A stretch of DNA of 64,000 bases from Saccharopolyspora gregorii (GTDB lineage Bacteria > Actinomycetota > Actinomycetes > Mycobacteriales > Pseudonocardiaceae): contig NZ_CP059556.1 in assembly GCF_024734405.1 (NCBI RefSeq), forward strand, positions 3,720,001-3,784,000, in the 5' to 3' direction. The notes below the pieces were generated by a model that searched no databases, was not told the origin of the DNA, and saw only the letters and a list, made by a program, of their open reading frames with translations. Positions 55,177 through 63,542 of this stretch are shown in pieces; position 1 is the first letter of the stretch; the number at the start of each line of letters is the position of its first letter. A program made the position numbers and the translations under genes.

Positions 55177-55962
55177 TCAGGTCCGCTCCGGCGCCGTCCC
55201 GCCGAAGCGCTCGCCCAGCACCTCGCGCAGCAGGTCCGGCCGATCGGTCACGAGCCCGTCGACCCCCAGGTCGAGCAGCCGCCGCATCTGCTCCGGCTCG
55301 TCCACCGTCCACGCGTGCACTTCCCGTCCCCAGCGGTGCGCCGTGCGCACGAACCGCGGATCCACCACCTGGATCCGCCCGCGCCGCGGCGGCACCTGCG
55401 CGGCCGCGCCGTCCACGCGGGACCGCAACCCCCAGCCGCCGTAGCGCGACGCCCCCCACAGCGTCGTCACCGCTCGCCGCCCCATCGACGTCAGCAGCGC
55501 CTCGCCCCCGCCCCGGCGGAGTTCGCGGAGCCGCCGGTCGTCGAAGGACGCGAGGCAGACCCGGTCCCACGCGTCGTGCCTGCGCACCACCTCCAGCACC
55601 GGCCGGACGGCGGTGTCCTCCTTGACGTCGATGTTGAGCAGCGCCTGCGGCAGCTCCTCCAGCACGTCGTCGAGGCGGGCGACCGGTTCCCGGCCGCCGA
55701 TGCGGGCGGAACCGACCGCCGACCACGGCAGCCGACGGATAGTACCGCGCCCGTCGGTGGTGCGATCCAGGCTCGGATCGTGGTGCAGCACGACGACGCC
55801 GTCGGCGGTGGCGTGCACGTCGGTCTCGACGTAGCGGTAGCCCTCGGCGACGGCGCGGCGCAGCGCGCTCAGCGAGTTCTCCATGTCGTGCAGGTCGCCG
55901 AGGTGCCAGCCTCGGTGGGCGAACGCGCGCGGCCAGGGCCCCTGGAGGAACGGGTGGGTCAC
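55177..55962 (-). CDS. Glycerophosphodiester phosphodiesterase
   Basis: A 261-residue GDPD TIM-barrel protein. AFAHRGWHLGDLHDMENSLSALRRAVAEGYRYVETDVHATADGVVVLHHDPSLDRTTDGRG contains all the first catalytic and metal ligands (HRG, EN, ETD, HD). VDPRFVRTAHRWGREVHAWTVDEPEQMRRLLDLGVDGLVTDRPDLL is the conserved C-terminal strand. It has no signal peptide, so it probably works in the cytosol on deacylated phospholipid headgroups. The GTG at 55962 follows AAAGGACC. A longer upstream frame is less family-like. Confidence 0.93.
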   Translation of the reverse strand: MTHPFLQGPWPRAFAHRGWHLGDLHDMENSLSALRRAVAEGYRYVETDVHATADGVVVLHHDPSLDRTTDGRGTIRRLPWSAVGSARIGGREPVARLDDVLEELPQALLNIDVKEDTAVRPVLEVVRRHDAWDRVCLASFDDRRLRELRRGGGEALLTSMGRRAVTTLWGASRYGGWGLRSRVDGAAAQVPPRRGRIQVVDPRFVRTAHRWGREVHAWTVDEPEQMRRLLDLGVDGLVTDRPDLLREVLGERFGGTAPERT

Positions 55963-56096
55963 GGGAGCTCGGGTCCTTTCACGAACCGGGCGGGCGTGGG
56001 GACCGCCCCACTCTGCCCGACGCGATCCGCCCGGCGGCACCCGCACCGGCGTGGCAACGAGATGTTCGCCGCGGGGTCGCATTACCGTTGCGCACC

Positions 56097-56477
56097 GTGG
56101 ACAGCCCGCCCGAGATCGAACAGACCACCCCGATTGGTCCCGAGACCGCCCGTCGTCGCGGCGAGCGGCACTGCTCGTGGTGCGGCCGCAGGCTCACCTC
56201 CTCCGGACGGCAGGGCAGGCCGCGGTTGTACTGCACCCAGTCGTGCAGGCAGCGCGCCTACGAGCGGCGCGGCGCGGTGCAGCGCTCCGGGCTGCCCGAG
56301 GACGCGGTGGTGCTCTCGGCCGCCGAGATCGCCGACCTGCAGGACCGGCTGTTCCAGCTGCGTTGCGCGGCCGAGGACGTCGGCACCGCCGCCGAGGACG
56401 GCGCGAGCACCGCGGAGCTGCGGAAGATGGCCGCCGAGGTCGTCGCGGTCGCCGCTGAGCTCGAACGCCTCCGCTGA
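56097..56477 (+). CDS. Small zinc-ribbon protein with helical tail
   Basis: A 126-residue protein. Cys26, Cys29, Cys46 and Cys50 form a CSWC...YCTQSC pattern (CxxC-x16-CxxxC) resembling a zinc finger, embedded in very basic sequence (RRRGERHC, CRQRAYERRG). The last 60 residues are an acidic helical segment (LSAAEIADLQDRLFQLRCAAEDV). A DNA- or RNA-binding role is plausible but not shown. TACCGT at 56083-56088 lies eight bases before the GTG, hinting at a leaderless transcript. Similar short proteins occur in actinomycetes as hypotheticals. Confidence 0.75.
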   Translation: MDSPPEIEQTTPIGPETARRRGERHCSWCGRRLTSSGRQGRPRLYCTQSCRQRAYERRGAVQRSGLPEDAVVLSAAEIADLQDRLFQLRCAAEDVGTAAEDGASTAELRKMAAEVVAVAAELERLR

Positions 56478-56583
56478 CGCCGTTCGCCCGAGCGGAATCG
56501 GGCGACTCCCCCGAGTCGAACTGCTCTGGCAGCCGCCGCGCGCACCCGCCACCCTCGGAGGCCGCGCCTGCGAAGGGGGTCCC

Positions 56584-57411
56584 GTGTTCCTGCCCGCGAA
56601 GACCGTGCTGGTCGGCGTCGACGGTTCGCAGCACTCGTCCCGCGCCGCGACGTGGGCGGCCGCGGAGGCCGCACGGCTCGGCGCCTCGCTGCACCTGGTA
56701 CTCGCGCACGACGCGGCGCACCGGGAGCGCGCCGAGGAGCAGGTCCGCGAGATCGCCGTCGAGTGCCGCGCCGCCGAACCGGACCTGCACGTGCGCGCGC
56801 AGGCGGTGCCCGCCGACCCCGCCGAGGACCTGGTCTCCCGCTCGGCCGACGCCGCGCTGCTCGTCGTCGGCTCCCGCGGGCGCGGCGCGGTGCGGGACGC
56901 GTTGCTGGGTTCGGTGAGCACCGCGGTCGCCACGCACGCGGGCTGCCCCGTCGTGGTGGTCCGCGGCGAGCCGAGCGGTCGCGGGCCCGTGGTGGTGGGG
57001 CTCGACCTCTCGCCCACCAGCAGGCCCGCGCTGCACTTCGCCTTCGACCGCGCGGACCGCGGCGGCGCTGAGCTGGTGGTGGCGCAAGCGCTGCCGGACG
57101 CCTACTTCCTCCCGTCGATCCTGGAGGACCCGGAGCGCCAGCGGCTCCAGGAGGACGCCGAGCAGCAGGTCGGCGGGGAGCTCGCCGTGTGGCGCGAGCG
57201 CTACCCCGAGGTGGTGGTGCGCCGGGTCGCGACCGACCAGCACCCGGTGGAGGCGCTGTGCTCGCAGGCGGTCGGCGCCCGGTTGCTCGTGGTGGGCCAC
57301 CGCTCGCGGAGCGCCGCGGCGACCCGGCTGGGCTCGGTGGCGCTGGGCTCGCTGCACCACTCGCCGTGCCCGGTGGCGGTCGTGGGCGACCAGGTCGACC
57401 TGGACTGGTAG
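56584..57411 (+). CDS. Tandem-domain universal stress protein
   Basis: A 275-residue protein with two USP domains. The first, KTVLVGVDGSQHSSRAATWAAAEAARLGASLHLV to HAGCPVVVVRG, has the ATP-binding motif GSRGRGAVRDALLGSVSTAV. The second, GPVVVGLDLSPTSRPALHFAFDRAD to SPCPVAVVGD, has a weaker GHRSRS...GSVALGSL. Such tandem proteins bind ATP and are induced by hypoxia, stationary phase or stress in actinomycetes. The GTG at 56584 follows AAGGGGG. The gene is monocistronic. Confidence 0.93.
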   Translation: MFLPAKTVLVGVDGSQHSSRAATWAAAEAARLGASLHLVLAHDAAHRERAEEQVREIAVECRAAEPDLHVRAQAVPADPAEDLVSRSADAALLVVGSRGRGAVRDALLGSVSTAVATHAGCPVVVVRGEPSGRGPVVVGLDLSPTSRPALHFAFDRADRGGAELVVAQALPDAYFLPSILEDPERQRLQEDAEQQVGGELAVWRERYPEVVVRRVATDQHPVEALCSQAVGARLLVVGHRSRSAAATRLGSVALGSLHHSPCPVAVVGDQVDLDW

Positions 57412-57435
57412 CGGCCCGCGAGGTGCGGGGAGCGG

Positions 57436-57945
57436 TCAGCGCGCTTCGGCGAGGCGCTTGAGGTGGTCCAGGGTCGCGGTCATGTTCCGTTCCAGGTCAC
57501 CCAGCCGACGCCGCACGAACTCCGCCTCCGCTTCCGGCTTCCGCTCGATCGCCGCGGTGAGCCCGGAGCGGTGCGTGCCCAGCCGGACCGCGTACTCCAG
57601 ATCCGTTCCGCCGTCGCGCGGGACCAGGGCGAACCGCCAGGTGGCGATGGGATCGTCCGGGTCCGCCACCGCCCAGCCGAAGGCGCGGCCCGGCTCGCAC
57701 TCGACGACGTGCGAGGTGGTCGTCCACTCCCCCAGCAGATCGTTGCGGTTGTGGCCGTGGAACCGCGCGCCGAGCCCGGGCCCGGTGGCACCGTCCAGCC
57801 ACTCCACGGCCTGCAGTTCGGCGCTGGCCGCGGGCAGCAGCGCGATGTCGGACACGACCGGCCACACCTGCTCCGGGGTCGCGTCGATCCAGGTGCGCGC
57901 GCCGGCCGTCGGCCGGTCGGCGAGCCGCGCGCTCGTCCGCTCCAT
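57436..57945 (-). CDS. SRPBCC-fold (polyketide cyclase/dehydrase-like) protein
   Basis: A 169-residue single-domain START/SRPBCC protein. ARTWIDATPEQVWPVVSDIALLPAASAELQAVEWLDGATGPGLGARFHGHNRN is the N-terminal half with the typical PxxVWPxxSD start. GEWTTTSHVVECEPGRAFGWAV and ATWRFALVPRDGGTDLEYAVRLG are the central strands. The C-terminal helix FVRRRLGDLERNMTATLDHLKRLAE closes the hydrophobic pocket. It binds a hydrophobic ligand of unknown identity. The ATG follows GGAGGAGGG. Confidence 0.88.
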   Translation of the reverse strand: MERTSARLADRPTAGARTWIDATPEQVWPVVSDIALLPAASAELQAVEWLDGATGPGLGARFHGHNRNDLLGEWTTTSHVVECEPGRAFGWAVADPDDPIATWRFALVPRDGGTDLEYAVRLGTHRSGLTAAIERKPEAEAEFVRRRLGDLERNMTATLDHLKRLAEAR

Positions 57946-58233
57946 CGTGGAACGCCCTCCTCCGCCGCGATGGGCGGCGCGGTGCCGCCCGCGCGGAACG
58001 TTTCACCCGGCGCACCCGTGGTGTCAAGGCGCCCGCGAGCACCGGACCGGCACCGCGGAGTCCGAAGAGGACACTCCGCGGGCCTCGGCGCGCGGCGAGC
58101 GCCGTCCGTAGCATGGAGCGGTGGCAGCGAGCGGAGGACGCGCGGTGGGCATGGCATCGGCCGCACCGGCCGGAAGGCGCGTTCGAGCAGGTCAGCAGCA
58201 TGATCCGAGTGCTGTGCCGGACGCCGGGCGTGG

Positions 58234-58239
58234 TATGAT
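58234..58239 (+). promoter_or_regulatory. -10 hexamer placing transcription start at the tandem repeat
   Basis: TATGAT, preceded by TGG, is an excellent -10 element. Transcription would begin about seven bases on, at 58246, the first base of the 8-bp array. No good -35 is visible. Confidence 0.5.
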
Positions 58240-58245
58240 CAACAC

Positions 58246-58495
58246 GCGACTCCGCGACTCCGCGACTCCGCGACTCCGCGACTCCGCGACTCCGCGACTC
58301 CGCGACTCCGCGACTCCGCGACTCCGCGACTCCGCGACTCCGCGACTCCGCGACTCCGCGACTCCGCGACTCCGCGACTCCGCGACTCCGCGACTCCGCG
58401 ACTCCGCGACTCCGCGCCGCGACTCCGCGACTCCGCGACTCCGCGACTCCGCGACTCCGCGACTCCGCGACTCCGCGACTCCGCGACTCCGCGAC
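58246..58495 (+). repeat. 8-bp tandem repeat (GCGACTCC), 30 full copies
   Basis: Twenty-one perfect GCGACTCC units occupy 58246-58413. One unit shortened to GCGCC (58414-58418) follows, then nine perfect units to 58490 and a partial unit to 58495. The array ends 46 bases before the start of the GT-B-like gene. The 3-base loss keeps all frames open, so both strands show long artificial ORFs of repeated octapeptides. The array length is likely to vary between strains. Confidence 0.97.
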
Positions 58496-58541
58496 GGCCC
58501 CCTCCTAGCGCCGGGCGGTCGACGCCGGGCAGCATGGGCCG

Positions 58542-60227
58542 GTGCTCACTCGATCGCCGGACGACACCGTGACGCGTGAGCCGCGGCGCGGCCGGGTCGC
58601 CGCGGACGAGCCGGAGCACGGCACGTTCGGCCCGGTGCGCACCGTGCTGGTCATCGCCCGCACCATCACCTCCACCGCCCGCCTGCTGGACGCGCTGCGG
58701 TTCTTCCGGGACGACTTCCGGGTGGACCTGGTGTTCACCGTGAACGACACCTCCCCGCACAGCGGCGGCGCGCTGGAGCTGCTGCGCGAGGCGCGCGCCG
58801 AGCGGATCGTCCCGTGGTCGGCGGTGCACGACCTCCCGTACGCGCTGGCGATCTCGGCGAGCGAGAACATCGACTTCGCCGAGCTGGACCTGACCCGGCC
58901 GGTGGTGGTGCTGCCGCACGGCATCGGCTTCAACAAGCACGTGCACGACCCGAAGACCGGCGGGACCAGGCTGGCCGGTCTCCCTCCGGACCACGCGCTG
59001 CGCAGCGGGAAGGTGCTGCTGACGCTGGCGCACGAGTCGCAGCACCGCCAGCTGCTGGCGGTGCGCCCGGAGGTCGCGGGCAACACCGCCGTCGTCGGTG
59101 ACCCGACCTTCGACCAGTTGCGGGCGAGCCTGCCGCTGCGGGACCGGTTCCGGCGGGAGCTGGACCCGCGCGGGCGGCGCCTGGTGCTGCTGAGTTCCAC
59201 GTGGGGCGGCGAGTCGGCGCTGGGCCGGTGCCGGGAGCTGGCGCGCCGGTTGTGCGCGCAGCTGCCCGCCGACGAGTACCGGGTGGTGCTGGCGATGCAC
59301 CCGAACATCTGGTCGCGCTACGGCGATCTGCGGGTGCGGACCTGGTTCGCGGACGCGCTGGACGCTGGTGTGCTGCTGCTGCCGCCGGACGGGGGCTGGC
59401 AGGCCGCGCTGGTGGCCGCCGACCAGGTGGTGGGCGACCACGGCTCGGTGAGCCTGTACGCGGCGTGCTTGGGGAAACCGGTGCTGCTGGCCGCGGTCGG
59501 CTCGGAGAGCGTGCCGGGCACGCCGGTGGAGGTGCTGGCGCGCACGGCTGCGCACCTCGACGCGGACGGGGATCTGCGGGCCCAGCTGGCCGAGTCGTGG
59601 CGGGCGCACGATCCGGCGCGGTCCGCCCGGCTGGCCGGGCAGGTGTTCGCGCACCTCGGCGAGGCGACCGGGGTGCTGCGGGAGGTGCTGTACCGCGCGC
59701 TGGACCTGCCCGTCCCGGACGGGGAACCTCCGCTGCTGCAACCGGCGGATCCTCGGCCGTACCGGCGGGAACCGGCCTCGTTCGAGGTGTTCACCGAGTT
59801 CACCGGGCCGGACCGGATCGCGGTGCGGCGCTACCCGGCGGCAGTGCTGCGAGCGGATGCGCCGGTCCGGGAGTCCGCGGTGCCGCGGCACCTGGCGGTG
59901 CGGGAGGACGAGCCGCGGCTGCTGCGGCACCAGTCCGCGGCCGTGCTGGTGCGCGAGGGGACGTGCGCGGACGAAGCGGCGGCGCTGGCGTGGACCGACG
60001 CGGCGCGGGCGGAGTTCCCGGGCGCCCGGGTGCTGCTGGCCGCCCATCCGGACGGCATGACCGCTCGCATCCGAAGTGGACGGACGATGCACCTCTCCGC
60101 TCCTGGCGCCGATCCGATGCTGGTGGCATCGGCCGCGCACACGATCGTCCTCAATGGACTCATTGGCGGCGCCTTCACGATCTCCTGCGGTGCCGAGGAA
60201 CTCCGGCTGACCGCCACCGAGCGCTGA
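58542..60227 (+). CDS. GT-B-like protein resembling CDP-glycerol glycerophosphotransferases, with novel C-terminal domain
   Basis: A 561-residue protein. Residues about 30-390 look like a two-Rossmann GT-B enzyme: VRTVLVIARTITSTARLLDALRFF, VVLPHGIGFNK, LLSSTWGGESALG, LAMHPNIWSRYGDL, VVGDHGSVSLYAACLGKPVLLA. The HPN and GDHGS motifs parallel those of CDP-glycerol glycerophosphotransferases. The final about 160 residues (FEVFTEFTGPDRIAVRRYP onward) form a domain I do not recognise. The GTG start has no strong ribosome site, and starts a few codons later are possible. The upstream leader is almost entirely the 8-bp array. The function is unknown. Confidence 0.8.
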   Translation: MLTRSPDDTVTREPRRGRVAADEPEHGTFGPVRTVLVIARTITSTARLLDALRFFRDDFRVDLVFTVNDTSPHSGGALELLREARAERIVPWSAVHDLPYALAISASENIDFAELDLTRPVVVLPHGIGFNKHVHDPKTGGTRLAGLPPDHALRSGKVLLTLAHESQHRQLLAVRPEVAGNTAVVGDPTFDQLRASLPLRDRFRRELDPRGRRLVLLSSTWGGESALGRCRELARRLCAQLPADEYRVVLAMHPNIWSRYGDLRVRTWFADALDAGVLLLPPDGGWQAALVAADQVVGDHGSVSLYAACLGKPVLLAAVGSESVPGTPVEVLARTAAHLDADGDLRAQLAESWRAHDPARSARLAGQVFAHLGEATGVLREVLYRALDLPVPDGEPPLLQPADPRPYRREPASFEVFTEFTGPDRIAVRRYPAAVLRADAPVRESAVPRHLAVREDEPRLLRHQSAAVLVREGTCADEAAALAWTDAARAEFPGARVLLAAHPDGMTARIRSGRTMHLSAPGADPMLVASAAHTIVLNGLIGGAFTISCGAEELRLTATER

Positions 60228-60587
60228 CCCAGTACGCGGGCTCGGAGCCACGACCGGCGGAGCCCGGCCAGAACGAGAGGCCCACGAGTGCACCCCCTCT
60301 TCCCAGCCGGAGGGGCACGGTTCGCCAAACGACGCCGGCGGCGAGCGACCGTCACGGTTCCGGTCGAGTTCCCGGGCGTCCACCGGGACGTCAGCGGTCG
60401 GACCACCGCGCCTCAGGGCAACGCGGCCGGGCGAGCGGTCGCGCTAGGCGGTTTCGTTGGGATCACTGGTCAGTTCGTGGCTGGGGAGCCTTGACACGGG
60501 CTGGGAACCGTGTGCACCGTTCCCCGGCTCGTCCGAGCCAGCCGCGGTTGGAGCCCACAGCATCCCTTCTTCACGTGAGGTCGTCCT
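60228..60587. other. Intergenic region before the SnoaL-like gene
   Basis: These 360 bases show no supported gene. A 68-codon plus-strand frame starting with GTG at 60288 has a weak GAGAGG upstream, but its composition (six consecutive basic residues and no known motif) does not look like protein. GC content falls toward the right end. Confidence 0.35.
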
Positions 60588-61004
60588 ATGAATCATCTCG
60601 CCGATCGTGCCGCCATCCATGATCTCAACACTCGTTACGCGGTTGCTTTCGACGGCTTTCGGTTGAATGAGTCCGCTGGCTGCTGGGCCGAGGATGGCGT
60701 CCTCGACGAACGCGAGACCGGCTTCGGCCTGTTCCAAGGGCGCGCGGCGATACGCGACTTCTTCCGCGACTCGCTCTTCGCCCATGCCCGCCACATCGTC
60801 CACGTCATGTTCAACCACCTGGTGACGGACATCGAGGGCAACCGCGCGACGGGGAGTGTCTTCTGCCTCGTGGAAGTGGTGAAGAACGACGGCGGCTACG
60901 TTCGTTCCCACGTCGAGTACGCGGACGAATACGTTCGCGTGGACGGACAGTGGAAGTTCGGCAGCCGCGTCATCAAGCCTTCCTTCCCGGGCGCCCCGGT
61001 GTGA
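60588..61004 (+). CDS. SnoaL-like / NTF2-fold protein
   Basis: A 138-residue protein. DRAAIHDLNTRYAVAFDGFRLNESAGCWAEDGVLDERE, the FQGRAAIRDFFRDSLFAHARHIVHVMFNHLVTDIEGNRATGSVFC core and YADEYVRVDGQWKFGSRVIKP match SnoaL_4-type NTF2-fold proteins. These are ring-opening, dehydrating or ligand-binding enzymes. GTGAGGT precedes the ATG. Codon use is visibly less GC-rich than the neighbours (AAT, GTT, TTG occur freely), and a transposase remnant follows directly. Both point to horizontal acquisition. The reaction is unknown. Confidence 0.85.
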   Translation: MNHLADRAAIHDLNTRYAVAFDGFRLNESAGCWAEDGVLDERETGFGLFQGRAAIRDFFRDSLFAHARHIVHVMFNHLVTDIEGNRATGSVFCLVEVVKNDGGYVRSHVEYADEYVRVDGQWKFGSRVIKPSFPGAPV

Positions 61005-61173
61005 TCCCTGGAAAGTACGGTTTGGATCGCCTCGCGGACCACAGGAAGATGCCTGCCATGTGGAGTCCGGCCAGGTAAATATGGTCGCGGTCTGCTCAAA
61101 GCGGGTGGCGGGACCGCGCCACTTCCGGGAGCAACGGTTCGATCCGCGCCCACATCGCGTCAGTCAGCGGCAT
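61005..61173 (-). pseudogene. Remnant of an IS5-family transposase
   Basis: On the minus strand from 61173 the frame reads MPLTDAMWARIEPLLPEV, the classic N-terminus of IS5-type (DDE) transposases, and stops after 25 residues at 61096. Immediately beyond, another frame reads DRDHIYLAGLHMAGIFLWSARRS, which looks like the transposase C-terminus. The whole catalytic middle is deleted. No terminal inverted repeats were found. It adjoins the lower-GC SnoaL-like gene. Confidence 0.75.
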
Positions 61174-61343
61174 ACCCGGGCCAACGATCGGCTGATCCAC
61201 ACGAAACCGCCTTGGCGTGGTGGAGCCGTCCGTGCCGAACAGGCCCTGCGGTGCGCCGGTTGCGGTGGTGGTGCGATCGTGCCGGGAAGGCGCCCCCGGG
61301 GTTCCGCCACCCGCCGCACCGGGCGGGATGCGAAGCCGGGCGG

Positions 61344-63422
61344 TCAGCCCAGCGCGGCCAGTGCTTCCCGCACGCCGGCGGCGCGGGGGCTGCCGTACCG
61401 CTCGTAGACGGCGAGCGCGGCGCGCAGGTTCTCCTGCCGCAATTCGGCGTCCCCGCGAGCGGCGGCGACGTCGGCGAGCGCTTCCCGCGCCTGCGCCGCG
61501 TAGTAGTGGTCCTCCCCCGCGGTGAGCACCGCGATGGCCTCGTCCAGCGCCGCGGTGGCCGCGTCGTGCGCACCGAGGTGGGCGTGCGCGGTGCCGATGG
61601 CGGCCAGGGCGCGCCCGGCCATCCGCTCGTCCGGCACGTCCCTGATCAGCCGCAACGCGTCCCGGAGCGTGTCGAGCGCCCGCTCGTGCTCGCCGAGGGC
61701 GTACTCGGCGCAGCCGAGGAAGTAGCCGACGAAGGCCCGGCCGCGCGCGTCGCCGGCGGCAGTGAACAGCTCGATCGCCCGCCGGTAGGCGTCGACGGCC
61801 GCGGCGGGCTCACCGGTGGCGTCGTGGTAGCGGCCGACGAGCTCGTGCACGGACGCGGTCAGCCGCGGTCGCCCGAGCCGTTCGGCGACCGGCAGCGCGG
61901 CGTCGAGCTCGGCACGCGCCCGGTCGAGGTGTCCCAGGTCGGTGAGCGCGCGGGAGGCGAAGCTGACGAGCCGCGCGGCGGCGTCGGGCCGCCCGTCGAG
62001 TTCGGCGGCGCGCACGCCGAGTTCGGTGGCGCCGACCCATTCCACCAGGTGCCGCCGGTTCACGTACAGCGCGGTGAGCGCTTCGGCGAGCTGCCAGGCC
62101 TCCCGGTTCAGCCCACCGTCCACAGCGGACCGGAGCACGGCGGCGAGCGCGCCGCGTTCCGCGTCCATCCAGTCCACCGCGTCCTGCTTGGCGCGGTCCC
62201 CGGTGAACGGTTGCCGCTGCCCCGCGAGCAGTTCGGCGTGGTCGGTGATCCGCAGCCGTCCGGCGCCGAGGACGGCGAGGTCGGCGAACGCGGCCCGGTG
62301 CAGGCAGTGCCGCACGATGCGCCGCAGCGTCGCGGCGCGGTCCTCGGCGGAGTCGTGCTGTTCGGCGAGGGCGCGGGCGTGCGCGCGCACCAGGTCGTGC
62401 ATCCGGTACCGGCCGTCGCCTTCGTCGACGAGGAGGTGCGCGTCGAGCAGTTCGCCCAGTTCCCAGTGCGACCGGTCGGTGCCCGCGGCCGCGGAAACCA
62501 GGTCGCGGCCGAATTCGCCGACCGGCAGCAGCGCCAGCCGCCGGTACAGCTCGGCGGCCGCGGCGGGCAGCATCTTGCAGGCCACGTTGAACGGCGAGGT
62601 CAGGCGCGCCCCGTCGGCGCGGTTCTCGGCGACCAGTTCGGCGACCCGCAGGCTCGGGTGCTTGCGCAACGCGGCCGCCATGGACCGCAGTATCTCGGGG
62701 AATCCGCCGCACAGCCGGGCGAGTTCGCGCATCGCCGCCGGTTCCTGCTCGGCACGGCGCGTCCCGCACAGCGCCTGCATCAGCGCACTGCCCGCCTCGT
62801 CGCCGAGCGGTTCGATCTCGACGACGGAGGTTTCGTCGAGCAGCAGTTCGCTGAGCCGCCGGTTGCTGGTGACCAGCACGGAGCTGCCGGGCGCGTTCGG
62901 CACGAACGGTTCGACCTCGGCGGGTTCGGCGACGTCGTCGAGCAGCACCAGCAGCGGTTTCCCGCTGGTCCAGGTCTGGTAGAGCTCGGTGCGCCCGGCG
63001 AGCGTCGCGGGCATCGCCTTGTCCTGCACGCCGAGCCGCCGCAGGCAGTCGCCGAGCGCGTCGCTGATCGCCGCCCCGTCCGCGCCGCGCAGCGACCCGA
63101 AGTCCACGAACAGCTCGCCGCCCGGGTACGCGTCGACCTCGCCCGCGACGTGCCGGGCGGTGGCGGACTTGCCGACGCCGGGCAGCCCGGTGAGCATCAC
63201 GATCTTCGAACCGCGGGTGCCGTCGCTGTGCGCGAGGTGTTCGCGCAGCCGCGCGCGTTCCCGCTCCCGGTTCACGAAGTCGCCGGTCAGCGGCCGGATC
63301 TCGTGCGGGGTGCGCGCCGGGCCGGTGCCGAAGTAGTTGTCGCCGTAGCGCGCGCCCGCCTGCACCACGGGCCCGCCGACCGTGCCCGATGCGGAATTCG
63401 CGATCTCCGGCCCGTCGCTCAT
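61344..63422 (-). CDS. NB-ARC/TPR STAND ATPase with RHIM-like N-terminal motif
   Basis: A 692-residue protein. Residues 12-32 (SGTVGGPVVQAGARYGDNYF) match the short amyloid-signalling motifs (RHIM-like VQAG core) found at the N-termini of actinomycete NLR-type proteins. NB-ARC follows: Walker A GLPGVGKS (79-86), Walker B LLVLLDDV, TSNR sensor, GGFPEIL in place of GLPLAL, and the MHD-like YRMHDLVR. The last about 280 residues are TPR repeats (LGHLDRARAELDAALPVAERLG and so on). There is no transcription-factor or effector domain, so it would signal through the motif to a partner. A hydrolase gene lies upstream. Confidence 0.88.
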   Translation of the reverse strand: MSDGPEIANSASGTVGGPVVQAGARYGDNYFGTGPARTPHEIRPLTGDFVNRERERARLREHLAHSDGTRGSKIVMLTGLPGVGKSATARHVAGEVDAYPGGELFVDFGSLRGADGAAISDALGDCLRRLGVQDKAMPATLAGRTELYQTWTSGKPLLVLLDDVAEPAEVEPFVPNAPGSSVLVTSNRRLSELLLDETSVVEIEPLGDEAGSALMQALCGTRRAEQEPAAMRELARLCGGFPEILRSMAAALRKHPSLRVAELVAENRADGARLTSPFNVACKMLPAAAAELYRRLALLPVGEFGRDLVSAAAGTDRSHWELGELLDAHLLVDEGDGRYRMHDLVRAHARALAEQHDSAEDRAATLRRIVRHCLHRAAFADLAVLGAGRLRITDHAELLAGQRQPFTGDRAKQDAVDWMDAERGALAAVLRSAVDGGLNREAWQLAEALTALYVNRRHLVEWVGATELGVRAAELDGRPDAAARLVSFASRALTDLGHLDRARAELDAALPVAERLGRPRLTASVHELVGRYHDATGEPAAAVDAYRRAIELFTAAGDARGRAFVGYFLGCAEYALGEHERALDTLRDALRLIRDVPDERMAGRALAAIGTAHAHLGAHDAATAALDEAIAVLTAGEDHYYAAQAREALADVAAARGDAELRQENLRAALAVYERYGSPRAAGVREALAALG

Positions 63423-63542
63423 GCGCCATCCTCATCACCCGGCGGTAGTCGGCACCCCACCGTACGCGACCGCCTGGCGCCCGAGGTCGAACTCGGCCGG
63501 AGCGACGGGCCGGAGTTCGCGCCCGCCCGGGTTCCGCGCCGG

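Noticed and set aside
58246-58495. CRISPR array
   Set aside because: The units are 8 bp with no spacers between them, and no cas genes are near.
58234-58579. Plus-strand repeat protein beginning MINTRLRDSATP
   Set aside because: Its ATG overlaps the -10 hexamer, it has no ribosome site, it overlaps the start of the next gene, and the repeat peptide only reflects the DNA repeat.
58239-60383. 714-codon minus-strand frame ending in Ser-Arg-Gly-Val-Ala-Glu repeats
   Set aside because: It is the shadow of the GT-B-like gene extended through the 8-bp array, which is open in all frames because its units and its one deletion preserve frame.
60288-60494. 68-codon plus-strand ORF in the gap before the SnoaL-like gene
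   Set aside because: The ribosome site is weak, it has no protein-like pattern or recognisable motif, and it has a run of six basic residues.
61134-61145. tRNA T-loop-like sequence GGTTCGATCC
   Set aside because: It lies inside the transposase remnant, where its complement encodes RIEP. No acceptor or anticodon stems can be drawn.
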